Source: Watersipora subatra (lineage: Eukaryota > Bryozoa > Gymnolaemata > Cheilostomatida > Watersiporidae). Taken from it: a DNA stretch of 64,000 bases. Positions 53,401 to 62,400 of the stretch are shown here, in pieces. The notes beneath the pieces were generated by a model that was given only the letters and a program-made list of their open reading frames with translations, ran no database searches and had not been told where the DNA came from. The position numbers were made by a program, and so were the translations under genes. Position 1 is the first letter of the stretch; each line of letters opens with the position of its first letter. Where the stretch lies: assembly GCF_963576615.1 (NCBI RefSeq), contig NC_088711.1, positions 23,344,182-23,408,181 of the forward strand, in the 5' to 3' direction.

Positions 53401-54290
53401 TTGTGTCTAGCCTCATAGCTGGTGCACAAAAAGTTATAACATAGTTGACTTCTCATGGTCTAATCTTATGTCATAATGATGACTTGCAAAAATGAGTTTA
53501 TAATCTGGTCCTAAAGCTATTTTGCGTAACATATTACATTACAACTACTCAGCTACAAAATGCATGGCAAGATAACTCCCAGTTCGTTTCCTCTATTACA
53601 AATGCTGCTTATATTATAGGCCTCTATATATCAGTGATTACTGGAGTGGTGACATCATCGATAATATGTACAATATTGATAAGCCAAATTCATCACCGAG
53701 GGGAGGCAACTATACCTTATAGACTTCGTAGGTTTACCTTTGATTTCCTCGCTCCAATAGTGTTCTTGGGAGAACTCAAACATATGCATGGCACACATAA
53801 CCATATTCCAGAGAGACAAGCAAAAACACCTAACGTTTGGTCGTCTAGACTGTGTCCCAGTAGTTCTGTAGCCAGACTCAAACTGGTAAATGGTGGCTAC
53901 CCTATCAGCCATGAGATACCGCACAAAGAAGATGCTAACTGTGAATGTAAGGCTTGTTACCAGTGCTGCATGGAGAACAGTCCTCAAGAAAATACCAATT
54001 CAGGTAAAGCTCTCCATGGCAAAGTCTTGTCATCAATTGACCGACACCTCGAACAGATCATAGAAGCCCTAAGTGAATATGAAAATAGGCGTGTTGAGTC
54101 CACATCGAGTGAGTTCAGGATCGCTGAGTGGAAAGCCGTTGGAAAGGTTTACGATAGATTCTTTTTCGTCGTATTTGTAGTGACCATGTTGGTTATAACT
54201 ATTATATTTTTATGGAAATCAGAGGTGGACACGCCTACACTCGGTGAGTTAAAAGTTGCAACTGGTAGGCCTACTCCAACAATCACGTAA
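35487..54290 (+). CDS. CHRNA-like: Alpha-type nicotinic acetylcholine receptor subunit
   Basis: Cys-loop ligand-gated cation channel subunit, 527 residues. Exons: 35487-35565, 40010-40146, 41456-41500, 48588-48694, 50234-50377, 50582-50713, 51515-51783, 53620-54290; phases join exactly, and the 137/45/107-bp trio is the ancient nAChR exon pattern. Residues 1-27 form a signal peptide. The ligand domain has LLKDIMEGYDSRV, loop D W89, loop A WLPDIGFLN (114-122), Cys-loop C158-C172 with 13 residues between, loop B W179, and loop C Y220-E-C222-C223-x4-Y228, so it is alpha type. M1 is about 242-265. M2 (271-292) begins GEKISLGITLLLS with Glu at -1' and 20' and Leu at 9', implying cation selectivity. 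M3 is about 306-328. An M3-M4 loop with CECKACYQCC (412-421) precedes the MA helix EWKAVGKVYDRF and M4 (about 485-504). Oddity: the loop A tyrosine is L121. Sequons at N97, N102, N207 and N225. Confidence 0.95.
36455..36800. repeat. Degenerate repeat with CACAATCTGCTGCAGA units
   Basis: At least six diverged occurrences of (CACAAT)CTGCTGCAGA(C/T)AACATTT at 40-70-bp spacing. Old, with no open frame. Confidence 0.6.
37258..37932. mobile_element. MITE with perfect terminal inverted repeats and TA duplication
   Basis: CCCTACAGGATGAAAATATT at 37258 is repeated in reverse complement at the right end (to 37932), with TA on both sides (37256-37257 and 37933-37934). The 675-bp body has GCGAATT-type motifs but no transposase frame. 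TA duplication suggests mobilisation by a Tc1/mariner-like enzyme; superfamily unproven. Confidence 0.75.
38192..38391. repeat. 200-bp imperfect palindrome (fold-back MITE)
   Basis: Left and right arms of about 95 bp are reverse complements over AGACTGTGTGCTCTGAATTA and TGCATTAGAG, meeting round 38295. Nearly no spacer, so the transcript could fold into a long hairpin. Arm mismatches are mostly single bases. Confidence 0.8.
40600..40700. repeat. Degenerate GAATGAGT simple repeat
   Basis: Runs of GAATGA, GAGTGA and GAGTCAGT variants in the intron between 40147 and 41455. No coding role. Confidence 0.6.
42450..44412. repeat. 18-bp minisatellite, about 109 copies, open on both strands
   Basis: The unit ACCACATCAACCATACTG carries a few recurrent variants (CACATC/CATATC, AACCAT/AACTAT). 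Being a multiple of three without stop codons, it yields frames of 679 codons on + (DHINHT) and 675 on - (VSMVDV). It sits inside an intron of the receptor gene and the peptides are pure periodicity, so it is not called as coding. Confidence 0.95.
46656..46955. repeat. 43-bp tandem repeat, seven copies
   Basis: Unit starts CTTCGTGATAGCCCAAGTAA and continues ACAGGCTGCACATAGACAGA. Copies begin at 46656 and 46699 and then every 43 bases; the last is the most diverged. Confidence 0.92.
47880..48000. repeat. 16-bp ACTTATAACAGTTATA repeat
   Basis: About seven copies with small variations, intronic, AT-rich. No other role visible. Confidence 0.85.
48247..48415. repeat. 43-bp tandem repeat, four copies
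   Basis: Unit ATAGACTGTTCTCTACTAAC plus CTGCCTTATA and TATAACCTGACT, with copies starting at 48247, 48290, 48333 and 48376. The unit length equals that of the array at 46656, but the sequences are unrelated. It ends about 170 bp before exon 4 at 48588. Confidence 0.9.
48695..50233 (+). other. Intron 4 of the receptor gene
   Basis: About 49080-49440 is a degenerate array of TGTGTACAAATA/CACATAC units that is open in several frames. No exon with matching phase was seen; the rest is AT-rich and featureless. Confidence 0.6.
51784..53619 (+). other. Intron 7 of the receptor gene
   Basis: Separates the M1-M2 exon from the M3-M4 exon in phase 1. Its first half is the AT-rich 18-bp array at 52021-52741. 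The 66-codon frame at 52850-53050 has no recognisable motif. Confidence 0.7.
52021..52741. repeat. AT-rich 18-bp minisatellite, 40 copies
   Basis: TATGTATATTTATAATAA repeats almost perfectly; a block of five consecutive units near 52610-52690 carries the same A-to-G change, a sign of unequal exchange or slippage. The 262-codon MYIYNN frame is a consequence of the 18-bp period and is not a gene. Confidence 0.95.
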
Positions 54291-54311
54291 CTCGTCTCTG
54301 CAAATGACAAG

Positions 54312-54317
54312 AATAAA
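54312..54317 (+). other. Candidate poly(A) signal of the receptor gene
   Basis: AATAAA lies 22 bases after the TAA of the nAChR gene. It is the closest canonical hexamer downstream of the stop. The implied 3' UTR is very short, so a more distal site may be used instead. Confidence 0.35.
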
Positions 54318-55643
54318 ATACAAATATGAGAATGAAAATTAAAGAACGATCGCGTCAAGGAAGAGTTATATACGAGTCCAGTACGAGTTACCTTCTAGTC
54401 ACTGACAGTATATTTTTCAAGAGATAGTTTTGGCATCGGGTAGTTGAACAGTTAGAAATATTAGTACAGCTGCTGATTACTCATTATCTTGCCCAGCTAT
54501 ATCAGTGATACCTTGAGTTTTGTTGGATATTTAACAACATTTGCTATCAAATATATTATTTTTCAGAACTCGAGCAATTATTGTTTTTGAGGTGTTTTGG
54601 CTTAGTTTTTAAACCCTTTTGTAATAACTAACATGACATATATTTACCATGCGAGATATATTTGTCATGTGACTTATATTGACCATATGACATATATATT
54701 TACCATATGACATCTACACTTACCGTGTGACTTTTATTTGCCATGTGACATATATATATATAAATTTATGTATATATTATATAAATTTATTTATATATAT
54801 ACATGTATATATATACATGTATATTTACCATGTCCTTATTCTAATAACAATAACAAAAAAGCATTGTAGGCTCATAACTAAACACAAATATTGATTTGAA
54901 TGTGTTTTTACAGAAACCTGCTTAGCTCTTGGCGCGTAATAAGGATCTTTTATTGTGCTAAAAACATTAGCCATCCTTTTGGAGCTGAATTTGTCGTAAC
55001 CATAGCGTTTTATGCAATCAAAATTTAATAATTGAGGAAAGGATAGGAATGTGTCTCATTTAGTTCATGCATCAGCTAAAAACCTACCCAAGAGAGTTAA
55101 CAGAGTTTATCTGTCAGAAAGAAGTTGAAATATAGTTGCTTCTGCATCGTGGTTATAACAATCTTAAATTGTGAAGTATCAGCTGCCTTTTGCATGCATT
55201 TGCTTGACAGAAAATTCAATAATACGCTTATTTTATAATAGGTTCATGACTACCATTTTGTTAGTGCGCAATTTTTTGTATCTCATGTTAAAATAAAAAC
55301 TCCACTGAATTTTTTAGTATTGTGTAAAAAAGTGTTGCTATGGTTACACATTTGCATAATTGCAACGGGCAACAGACAACGAGCTTTTTTGTGGTGAAAT
55401 TTTAAAGGACTGGAGATTTTACCCGACAAGCTTTTGGTTGCAATAGTAAAGGAATCCATATTCAATAAGAAATAAGCATTAATTGGCAGTTTTCCAACTG
55501 GTGCAAAGATTGCATAAATGACTCAATCTATAGACAAAATATAATATAATCAAAAAATAGCTTGTAAATTTTCCCATATTTAAATTGTTTAACAGGAAGT
55601 GCAGGTTTTAAAAAAAAAACTTAATGTAACTTCAACTTTGAAT

Positions 55644-55900
55644 GGTAGCACCTTACAGTAATGACCTTAAACGGTAGCACTTTACAGTAATGACCTTAAA
55701 CGGTAGCACCTTACAGTAATGACCTTAAACGGTAGCACTTTACAGTAATGACCTTAAATGGTAGCACCTTACAGTAATGACCTTAAACGGTAGCACTTTA
55801 CAGTAATGACCTTAAATGGTAGCACCTTACAGTAATGACCTTAAAAAGTAGCACTTTACAGTAATGACCTTAAATGGTAGCACCTTACAGTAATGACCTC
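55644..55900. repeat. 29-bp tandem repeat with alternating subtypes
   Basis: About nine copies of GGTAGCACTTTACAGTAATG plus ACCTTAAAC. Units ending their first part ACCTT and ACTTT alternate, so the true unit is a 58-bp dimer. Confidence 0.9.
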
Positions 55901-56153
55901 TGTTGGAAATGCTCTCTATATTTCTGTCTTACTAAACCTTGTTATTTGTCCATTCTGGCTTGTTTTTTATTTTGCTGTATCAATGCATTGCTAACTTAAT
56001 TTTTACAAAAGTTGTTCTCACGGCTGTCTTCTCTGCTGTAATTTTGTTCTAGTTACTAAAGTATTTGGGTTAATGCCTTTCAGAGTAGATAATAATAATC
56101 CTTACGTTAAAAATATGCCAATAAATACATGAACAAATGATATATTTTTTCAG

Positions 56154-56240
56154 CCTACATACAAAATACTGGTCTTTATTTCATACTAGCAGTATGCATA
56201 GTGATGCTCGGGGCTTTTTTCATAGTCAATCAGACAGCCT
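56154..56240 (+). pseudogene. Orphan exon for a hydrophobic segment, possibly Cys-loop M3-like
   Basis: An 87-bp open block between TTTTTTCAG (to 56153) and a GTAAGT donor (56241), phase 1 in and phase 1 out. It encodes a membrane-spanning segment containing TGLYFILAVCIVMLGAFF. Phase 1 is also the phase of the intron before M3 in the upstream receptor gene, and GLYF resembles the start of an nAChR M3. No in-frame partner exon was found either side. I read it as a relic of a lost tandem receptor copy; it could instead belong to an unrecognised gene or be chance. Confidence 0.35.
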
Positions 56241-56639
56241 GTAAGTTGGTCTTTAAAAGGCTGGTGCTCAGGAACCGGGTAGAGTTTTGAAATCAAATAT
56301 TTTAGTAACCTGGTGGAAGGCAGGTAGCACATCCGTGTGAAGTTTGGTTAACATTGTTCAAAAGATGTCGATGCCAAAATGAAATTGACGCAATGACAAA
56401 GTGAGATTTACTAGCAGATATTTAAATCTTTCCAACTTAAGATAATGCGTTACTTTATTTTTTCATATTTATTCTTACCATTTGTATGTTGTATTTCATC
56501 TAGGATTTTATTCTTTTATTTTATTTTGATGCATTGTCATGCGTCAGACTTTGCATATGATTCAAATCACTGAATGTGAATTCAACAATATGATATTGTA
56601 AACTATATAGCGTATTACTCAAGTTTCCAAGTGAAGTTA

Positions 56640-56683
56640 GGGATCAGCTACACCTACCAGCTGACTCAGTCAAATGACGAAGG
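56640..56683 (+). pseudogene. Truncated duplicate of a signal-peptide exon
   Basis: From GGGATCAGC at 56640 the sequence matches the 3' half of the exon at 59362-59440, including its GTAAG donor, and the match continues about 180 bp into the following intron (to about 56860 against about 59625). The start codon and first 12 codons are absent; the upstream sequence is unrelated. It is therefore a partial duplication, with breakpoint at 56640, of exon 1 of the next receptor-like gene, and not functional as a first exon. Confidence 0.7.
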
Positions 56684-57554
56684 TAAGTTACATGAAAAGC
56701 ACTTATGGTGGTATGTCTTTCACAGAATCCTTGAAATACAACTATTTCAAATACTAAAATTTAAATGAGGGGTATGTTAGTTATAACATTCAACTACAGC
56801 TAAAGCTGAGCCATTATGTTACAACGTTACGTTACAACATTACGTTACAACGTTATGTTGCTTAACTGTAGCATAACAGTGTTGGCGACTAACATATGAC
56901 ATGTTAGTCGCTTTACTATTACAAGAGTAAATAGCAATCATATCAGTTCCAGTTTAGATTAGGCAAGCCTCTCTCATGGCCAACATTATTAGAGAAATAA
57001 GACCAAGTCGCAGAAGTGTGATTTCTTTTTTTGAGTTTGAATAAGCATGTAAAGCAATATAAACAATGGTTGAATAGCCATGGAAATAGTGCTCGATCTA
57101 AGTAAATGAGTGTACAACCTTCCTTTTTGCAATTAACTTTATGATTTTTGTTATCCTTGCTTAGCAATGATTTGTACTTGCTAACAAAAAACAATGAGCA
57201 TTTGAACCCTTATGAAGGCAATCTATTCATTATTTTATGTTTGAGGATATCTTGGCATCTCTTATATTCTTCAACAACAAACATTCATTAACCCATACTT
57301 GTTGAAGGAGTGTCCTTATGCTGTGTAGCTATAAATTATTAATTCACTGTGCTGAGGAGCAGCATTAGCGAGATGAACAGTAGGATGTGACTGAACGCTT
57401 ACTCAGGTTTCCAGTTTGCTTTTAAGTTAATGTTATACCATTTACAGTATCGATATTGTCTGCGCTATACAAAAGGTGTTGCAGCTTTGTATATATAGGG
57501 TTGAGTGATACTATAAATAATCATAACAATGTTTGGGTTAACACTTTACTTCCA

Positions 57555-58590
57555 GTGTTGTGAATGTGTGTGTATGTGTGTGTGCGTGCATGCGTGTGTG
57601 TGTGTGTGCATACATTTGTGTGTGTGCGCTTGTGCGTGCATGCATGTGTGTGCGTGCATGTGTGTGCGTATTAGTGTTGGGCCGGTATATTATTTAGTGC
57701 CGGATAAAATATCTTTGCACTTTTTTGTCAGTTTTTCCAGTGTCGGTATCCTCGGTATTTACCATCTTCGGTATCCTTTGCCAACTAAGAAAGTTCGGTA
57801 TTGTCGGTATTGTAGTTCGGTGGTATATGGTATTCAGTGTGTTCAACTCCAGTTTACCTACCGCCCATTTTTATATAACACAGGTGGGGGGATAAATCTA
57901 ATATAAAACGTATAAATATATCAAACGTATCAAATATAAAACGGGGGTTTATTAAATATAAAACATAATTTACATCTTATATTTGATAAAATATAAAACG
58001 TATATTACGTTTTACATTTTATCAATGTAAGACGTACTATAATACTAAATACCTATTATAGGTAAGCAAGGTAATGTTCGTTGAAGAAAGAGTTATAATA
58101 TAATTCGCATGTGTTGTGTTTCAGAATGTCTGAGAAAAAAGTTGTGATTGCCAATGTGCGCTGAGTGACTCTTTTTGATTAGCGTGTTCGTCAAAGATGC
58201 GTTTTTGCTATTAACCATAACAGCAATTGACGTGCAATTTTTCTTTTTCAATTTTCTCATTTCTTTCTCATTCAGTTACATAGTGATTGTGGGCGAAACG
58301 TCAGATGAGCTCTTTCATAAGCAGTTCATTGTGCGGGAGATTCTCCTGCGCACATGTCGCTGGTAATGCTGTAGCCTGTCAAATACAAAAATCTTTCCGG
58401 ATAACCAATTACCGATAGGCTTTCATGGATAATACCGATCATACCAAACCGGCCGCAGATAACTAGCTGTCACCGAAAATGATTGGTTTTCTGGATACCG
58501 ATAATCACTCGGTGTCGGTAAAAGCGGATAACTCCATACCGGCCCAACACTAGTGCGTATGTGCATGTGTGCGTGCGAGCGCGTGTGTAT
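57555..58590. repeat. TG-rich microsatellite split by a transposon
   Basis: TGTGTGTGCG(T/C)-type repeats run from 57555 to 57671 and resume at 58553-58590 after the inserted element. Frames within it are low complexity. Confidence 0.85.
57672..58552. mobile_element. hAT-type non-autonomous element with perfect 8-bp duplication
   Basis: Terminal inverted repeat TAGTGTTGGGCCGGTAT is identical over 17 bases at both ends. The flanks are GTGCGTAT at 57664-57671 and 58553-58560, an exact 8-bp duplication as expected for hAT insertion. The 881-bp body has subterminal CGGTAT/ACCGATA motifs and no transposase frame. Confidence 0.85.
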
Positions 58591-59361
58591 TCTGTTTCAC
58601 AGACACTAGATGATAGTGAGAGAGCCATACAATCATTCTGGTTTGCAGCCAGATATTTTTATTTTATTTATTTTCAGATATTTTTATAAGCCAACTCATT
58701 CAGTTTTATGCTAGTTAATTTGCGTTAAGGAAAACATCAAGACAACTCATATATGTTCCAATGTAATACCAAAGTTGTGAATGGTTTTCTCTACGAGCGG
58801 GCCTCAGACTACAACGAACCTTTTAACATGCCTTTAAGAACTCTGAACCATCAAATAAAGTTTAAACATACTACGTAAGTTCTCGGTGCATGGTGTTGCT
58901 ATTGTTTGTGTGTCAGCTTTTACAATTACTCCTAATCTTTTAATACCCAGAACTTGTTGAATAGATTTTCCAAAATGAGCACCGTGGTACATATTTCAGG
59001 TTATGAATCTCTTTAGATACAAGGTGTTATTCATGAGTGCATTTGTATATACATAGGACACTTTGTGCTCAGCGCAAATGATGGCACTGGGCTATTCAAT
59101 AAATAACAGCAAAAATCAATGAAACACTTTCTTTGCGAACCGGATTAGTTTTTGTGTGGCGGCAATGCTGCTCTACGCGTTTTGTGAAGTTCTCGCAGAT
59201 AAATGGATATTTCAACAGACACAGCTTGTTTCATTCACACGCACTTCGCCATTTCTATCACAACTACTCTTACGGCATGATAAGATGTTTCTTGTTTAGC
59301 TGTCTTACACAGGCTTTACATAAAATATCTGCAGACTTTATACATTCAACTGCTATTGGAT

Positions 59362-59440
59362 ATGAAGGCTCTGTACAGCTGGATTTTGTTGACTCTTGGG
59401 ATCAGCTACACCTACCAGCTGACTCAGTCAAATGACGAAG
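59362..59440 (+). CDS. Signal-peptide exon, probable exon 1 of a second nAChR-like gene (3' partial)
   Basis: ATG at 59362 opens a 79-bp exon ending at a GTAAGG donor with phase 1, the same length and phase as exon 1 of the receptor gene at 35487. The sequence round the start (GGATATGAAGGCT) is the same in both, and the encoded leader starts MKALYSWILLTLGISYTYQL, against MKARYTWIPWLLGIIYSCW in the first gene. The remaining exons are not found in the 4.6 kb left. The first gene's intron 1 is 4.4 kb, so exon 2 probably lies just beyond the window. Receptor identity is inferred from this exon only. Confidence 0.6.
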
Positions 59441-62400
59441 GTAAGGAGGTTACATGAAAAGTACTTACGGTGGTATGTCTTTCACAGAATCCTTGAAATG
59501 CAACTATTTCAAATAGTTAAATTTAAATGAGTAGTATGTTTGTTATAACATTCAACTACAGCTGAAGCTGAGCCATTATGTTACAAAGTTACGTTACAAC
59601 ATTACGTTACAACGTTACGTTATAACGCTACGTTACATTGCAGCATTGCGTTCACATTATCTCTATCCTCTGAATTATGATCAGTTTTCAAACACAGCTT
59701 TATTTTCAAACTTTATGACCTGGAGGTTAAAACTGAACAATTTTTTCAGATATTCTTTCATGAACTATTGAATAATTAACTCATACATATTTGATTAAAG
59801 AGATAGCCTTTTAAAAAATTTTAAGCGCAAAAGATATTTAATTGTCTGCAAAATATTTTAGTTGATGAATTATAACTGAGTTGAATATTTTCTATTCAAA
59901 TATTATAACTTTTTTAAGTTGCAAGGCTCTTGTGCAGCCTACATATAATCATGTGAAAGGCATTATAAGTGACAATTCTGAATTTAAATGATAGGTTTTA
60001 ATTGACAAAATATGGCACAAATTTCTGGCTAAATTTTTTTTGAAATGTGTAAATAATTTCAAGTTATTCCCACATTATTAAAGCTATTTTCATATAGTTT
60101 GAGTTTAATTTTTGAAGATCCCATATCAGAAATTTATAAGTTTTATATTTAACTATTTCTAACGTGACTGATTAGCTCAAACCTTGGCATAATAAATGCT
60201 AAAAAAGCTTAACTGTTGCAACAGTTGTTAATTGTAAGCAGTTAACAACTGTTACAGTTGTTAACTGTTGTAACAATGGTTTCATGCTTTTAATAGTCCT
60301 TTTAACAGAATGTCATCTAGATTCATAGAGCTAATTCTACAAATACAGTATTACTCAAATCTTTCAATAATTTCATAAACAACCATTATTTCTTCATATT
60401 AACTGTAAAGTAACCCTTGAAACTGATGCTGTAAGGAGTAAGATGGTTTTTGTGATATCGTTGGAATAAAAAGGTATTTTCATGGTGAATTATACTTCTT
60501 CAGAGTCGAGTTCTTCTTCGAGTGTTTCACTCAAATATCCCTTCCTCGGTGTTACTAGATTTGTTTGCTTAAATCTTAACGATATGTGAAGAAAAATTGT
60601 CATTTTGTTTGCAAACGTCTACAACCTCCCTAATTGACTCAAATAATAATAATAATGTCAATACTTTGCGCTGTTCACTGAGTCATACTTTGCTCTACCC
60701 ACTGAGTCATACGTTACTAATTGGCAACTGCAGCTACTAGCAAACCCTTATCAGCTTACTTTACCTGCGGCATAACTTTTATGAGCTGAAAATCAACTCA
60801 GGCTATGAATTTATGCGTTGTTTTTATTATGTTTTAAGATTGTAACCAAATTTTTCAAAAAGTAGGAATAAATTGTTACTCGTTACTATGTTTTAATTGA
60901 TTATCAAGAATCTTGCACGCGTTTACTTAAGGAGCGTCTACTCGTAGTGGAGGGTACTTTATGATTCTCCAATTGATTATCTATTCAATTAACTTTTTTA
61001 TTTCTTCTGATTGCTTGTACAAATATACAAGGTATCCTATCGACCTCTCTCACCTCTAATATACTTGCTTGTTAGCTAATTATTCTAAATCCTGTTCCAC
61101 TGTTATAACTGCCATCAGCACATCATGCACTGGCATTCTAAGCCAGGCATTCAATTGTTTTACAAAGGTATAAAAGGTTACATCACATGAAGACAAGAAA
61201 CATGATACCATAAATATCACTTATGAGATATAGGACTCGTGTATTTGAACATGTTCTGAAGTAACTAACACAAACTTGAGTGACTAACTTATATCTCTCT
61301 AGTTTAGATGTGGGTAGCTCTATGAATATCAAGTATTTGTGACTAAAGATTAAAAATAACGTTTTATTATACAGGGCCGGACAAAATAGTTGGGACGCAA
61401 TTGTTGAATCGTCAAATTTTTACTTAACCTGTTTTCTCAAAGTTTTGGTAGCTTAACAACTAGGAACTATGCACATTTATATATCAATGGAATCCTTACA
61501 CTCTAAAGAACCCAACTAATCTGGTTTCAAAGGAATATTTCAATCACCTCTCCATTTACCAAACAATTTTCATTGTGAGTCAAACTTTAAGAGGTTAACT
61601 CAAACTCAGTCACTGGAGGATTAGCTCATCTCTCAGACTCACTTTGAAGTTCTAAATGAACGTCAAAAGATGTTTGGTATTTTCTCAAAGCATGTCAAGG
61701 TCACTTCCTCAAGGCATGTCAAGGTCACTTTCTCAAGGCATGTCAAGGTCACTTTCTCAAGGCATGTTGTCTGTGATTGCTGCATAACTTGAATACTCAA
61801 GTTGGTCAGTTCTGCATACATTGGCTGTAAGCTGTTGAGAGAATGTCACTCATTCACAATGTCTACGCTTCAAGGTAAGAAGTTTACCATAGTGCATCTT
61901 TACACGAAGGAGAACATGACAATACAAAAAATTTCAGCCAAAATTAAACATCCCAAGTCTACTATGTACAACACAATCAAATTTGCCGACAATTTTTTGT
62001 ATTGACATGTTCTCCTCTGTGAAAAAAAAACACTACGGTAAACTTCTTAAAGTTTTTTGACAGTTTTTTCTTAAAATTGTTTGATAAATAGAGAGAGAAT
62101 TAAAATATTTTTTTAAACAAAACTAGTTGCGTTCTTTAGAGTGTAAGGATTCCATTGATATATAAATATGCATAGTTACTAGTTGTTAAACTACCAAAAC
62201 TTTGAAAAAGCAAATTAAGTAAAAATTTGATGGTTCAACAATTGCGCCCCACTATTTTGTCCGGTACTGTACTTCTAACACCTACATAAATGATTATGTT
62301 GTCATAGTGACTACTCTATTTCATGTCTACTCATATAGGCCTATATGTATACTCATATACAGTATATATATGTATTTCATTTCTACTCATATCATGTAGG

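Larger units (their letters stand above)
54291..56153. other. Sequence downstream of the receptor gene
   Basis: 3' UTR start, then degenerate TTACCATATGACATATAT repeats (about 54620-54755), an AT palindromic tract (54755-54830) and the 29-bp array. No gene seen. Confidence 0.6.

Noticed and set aside
59133..59435. 100-codon frame overlapping the second signal-peptide exon
   Set aside because: A different frame from the exon at 59362; the exon frame is supported by homology with the exon at 35487, this one is not.
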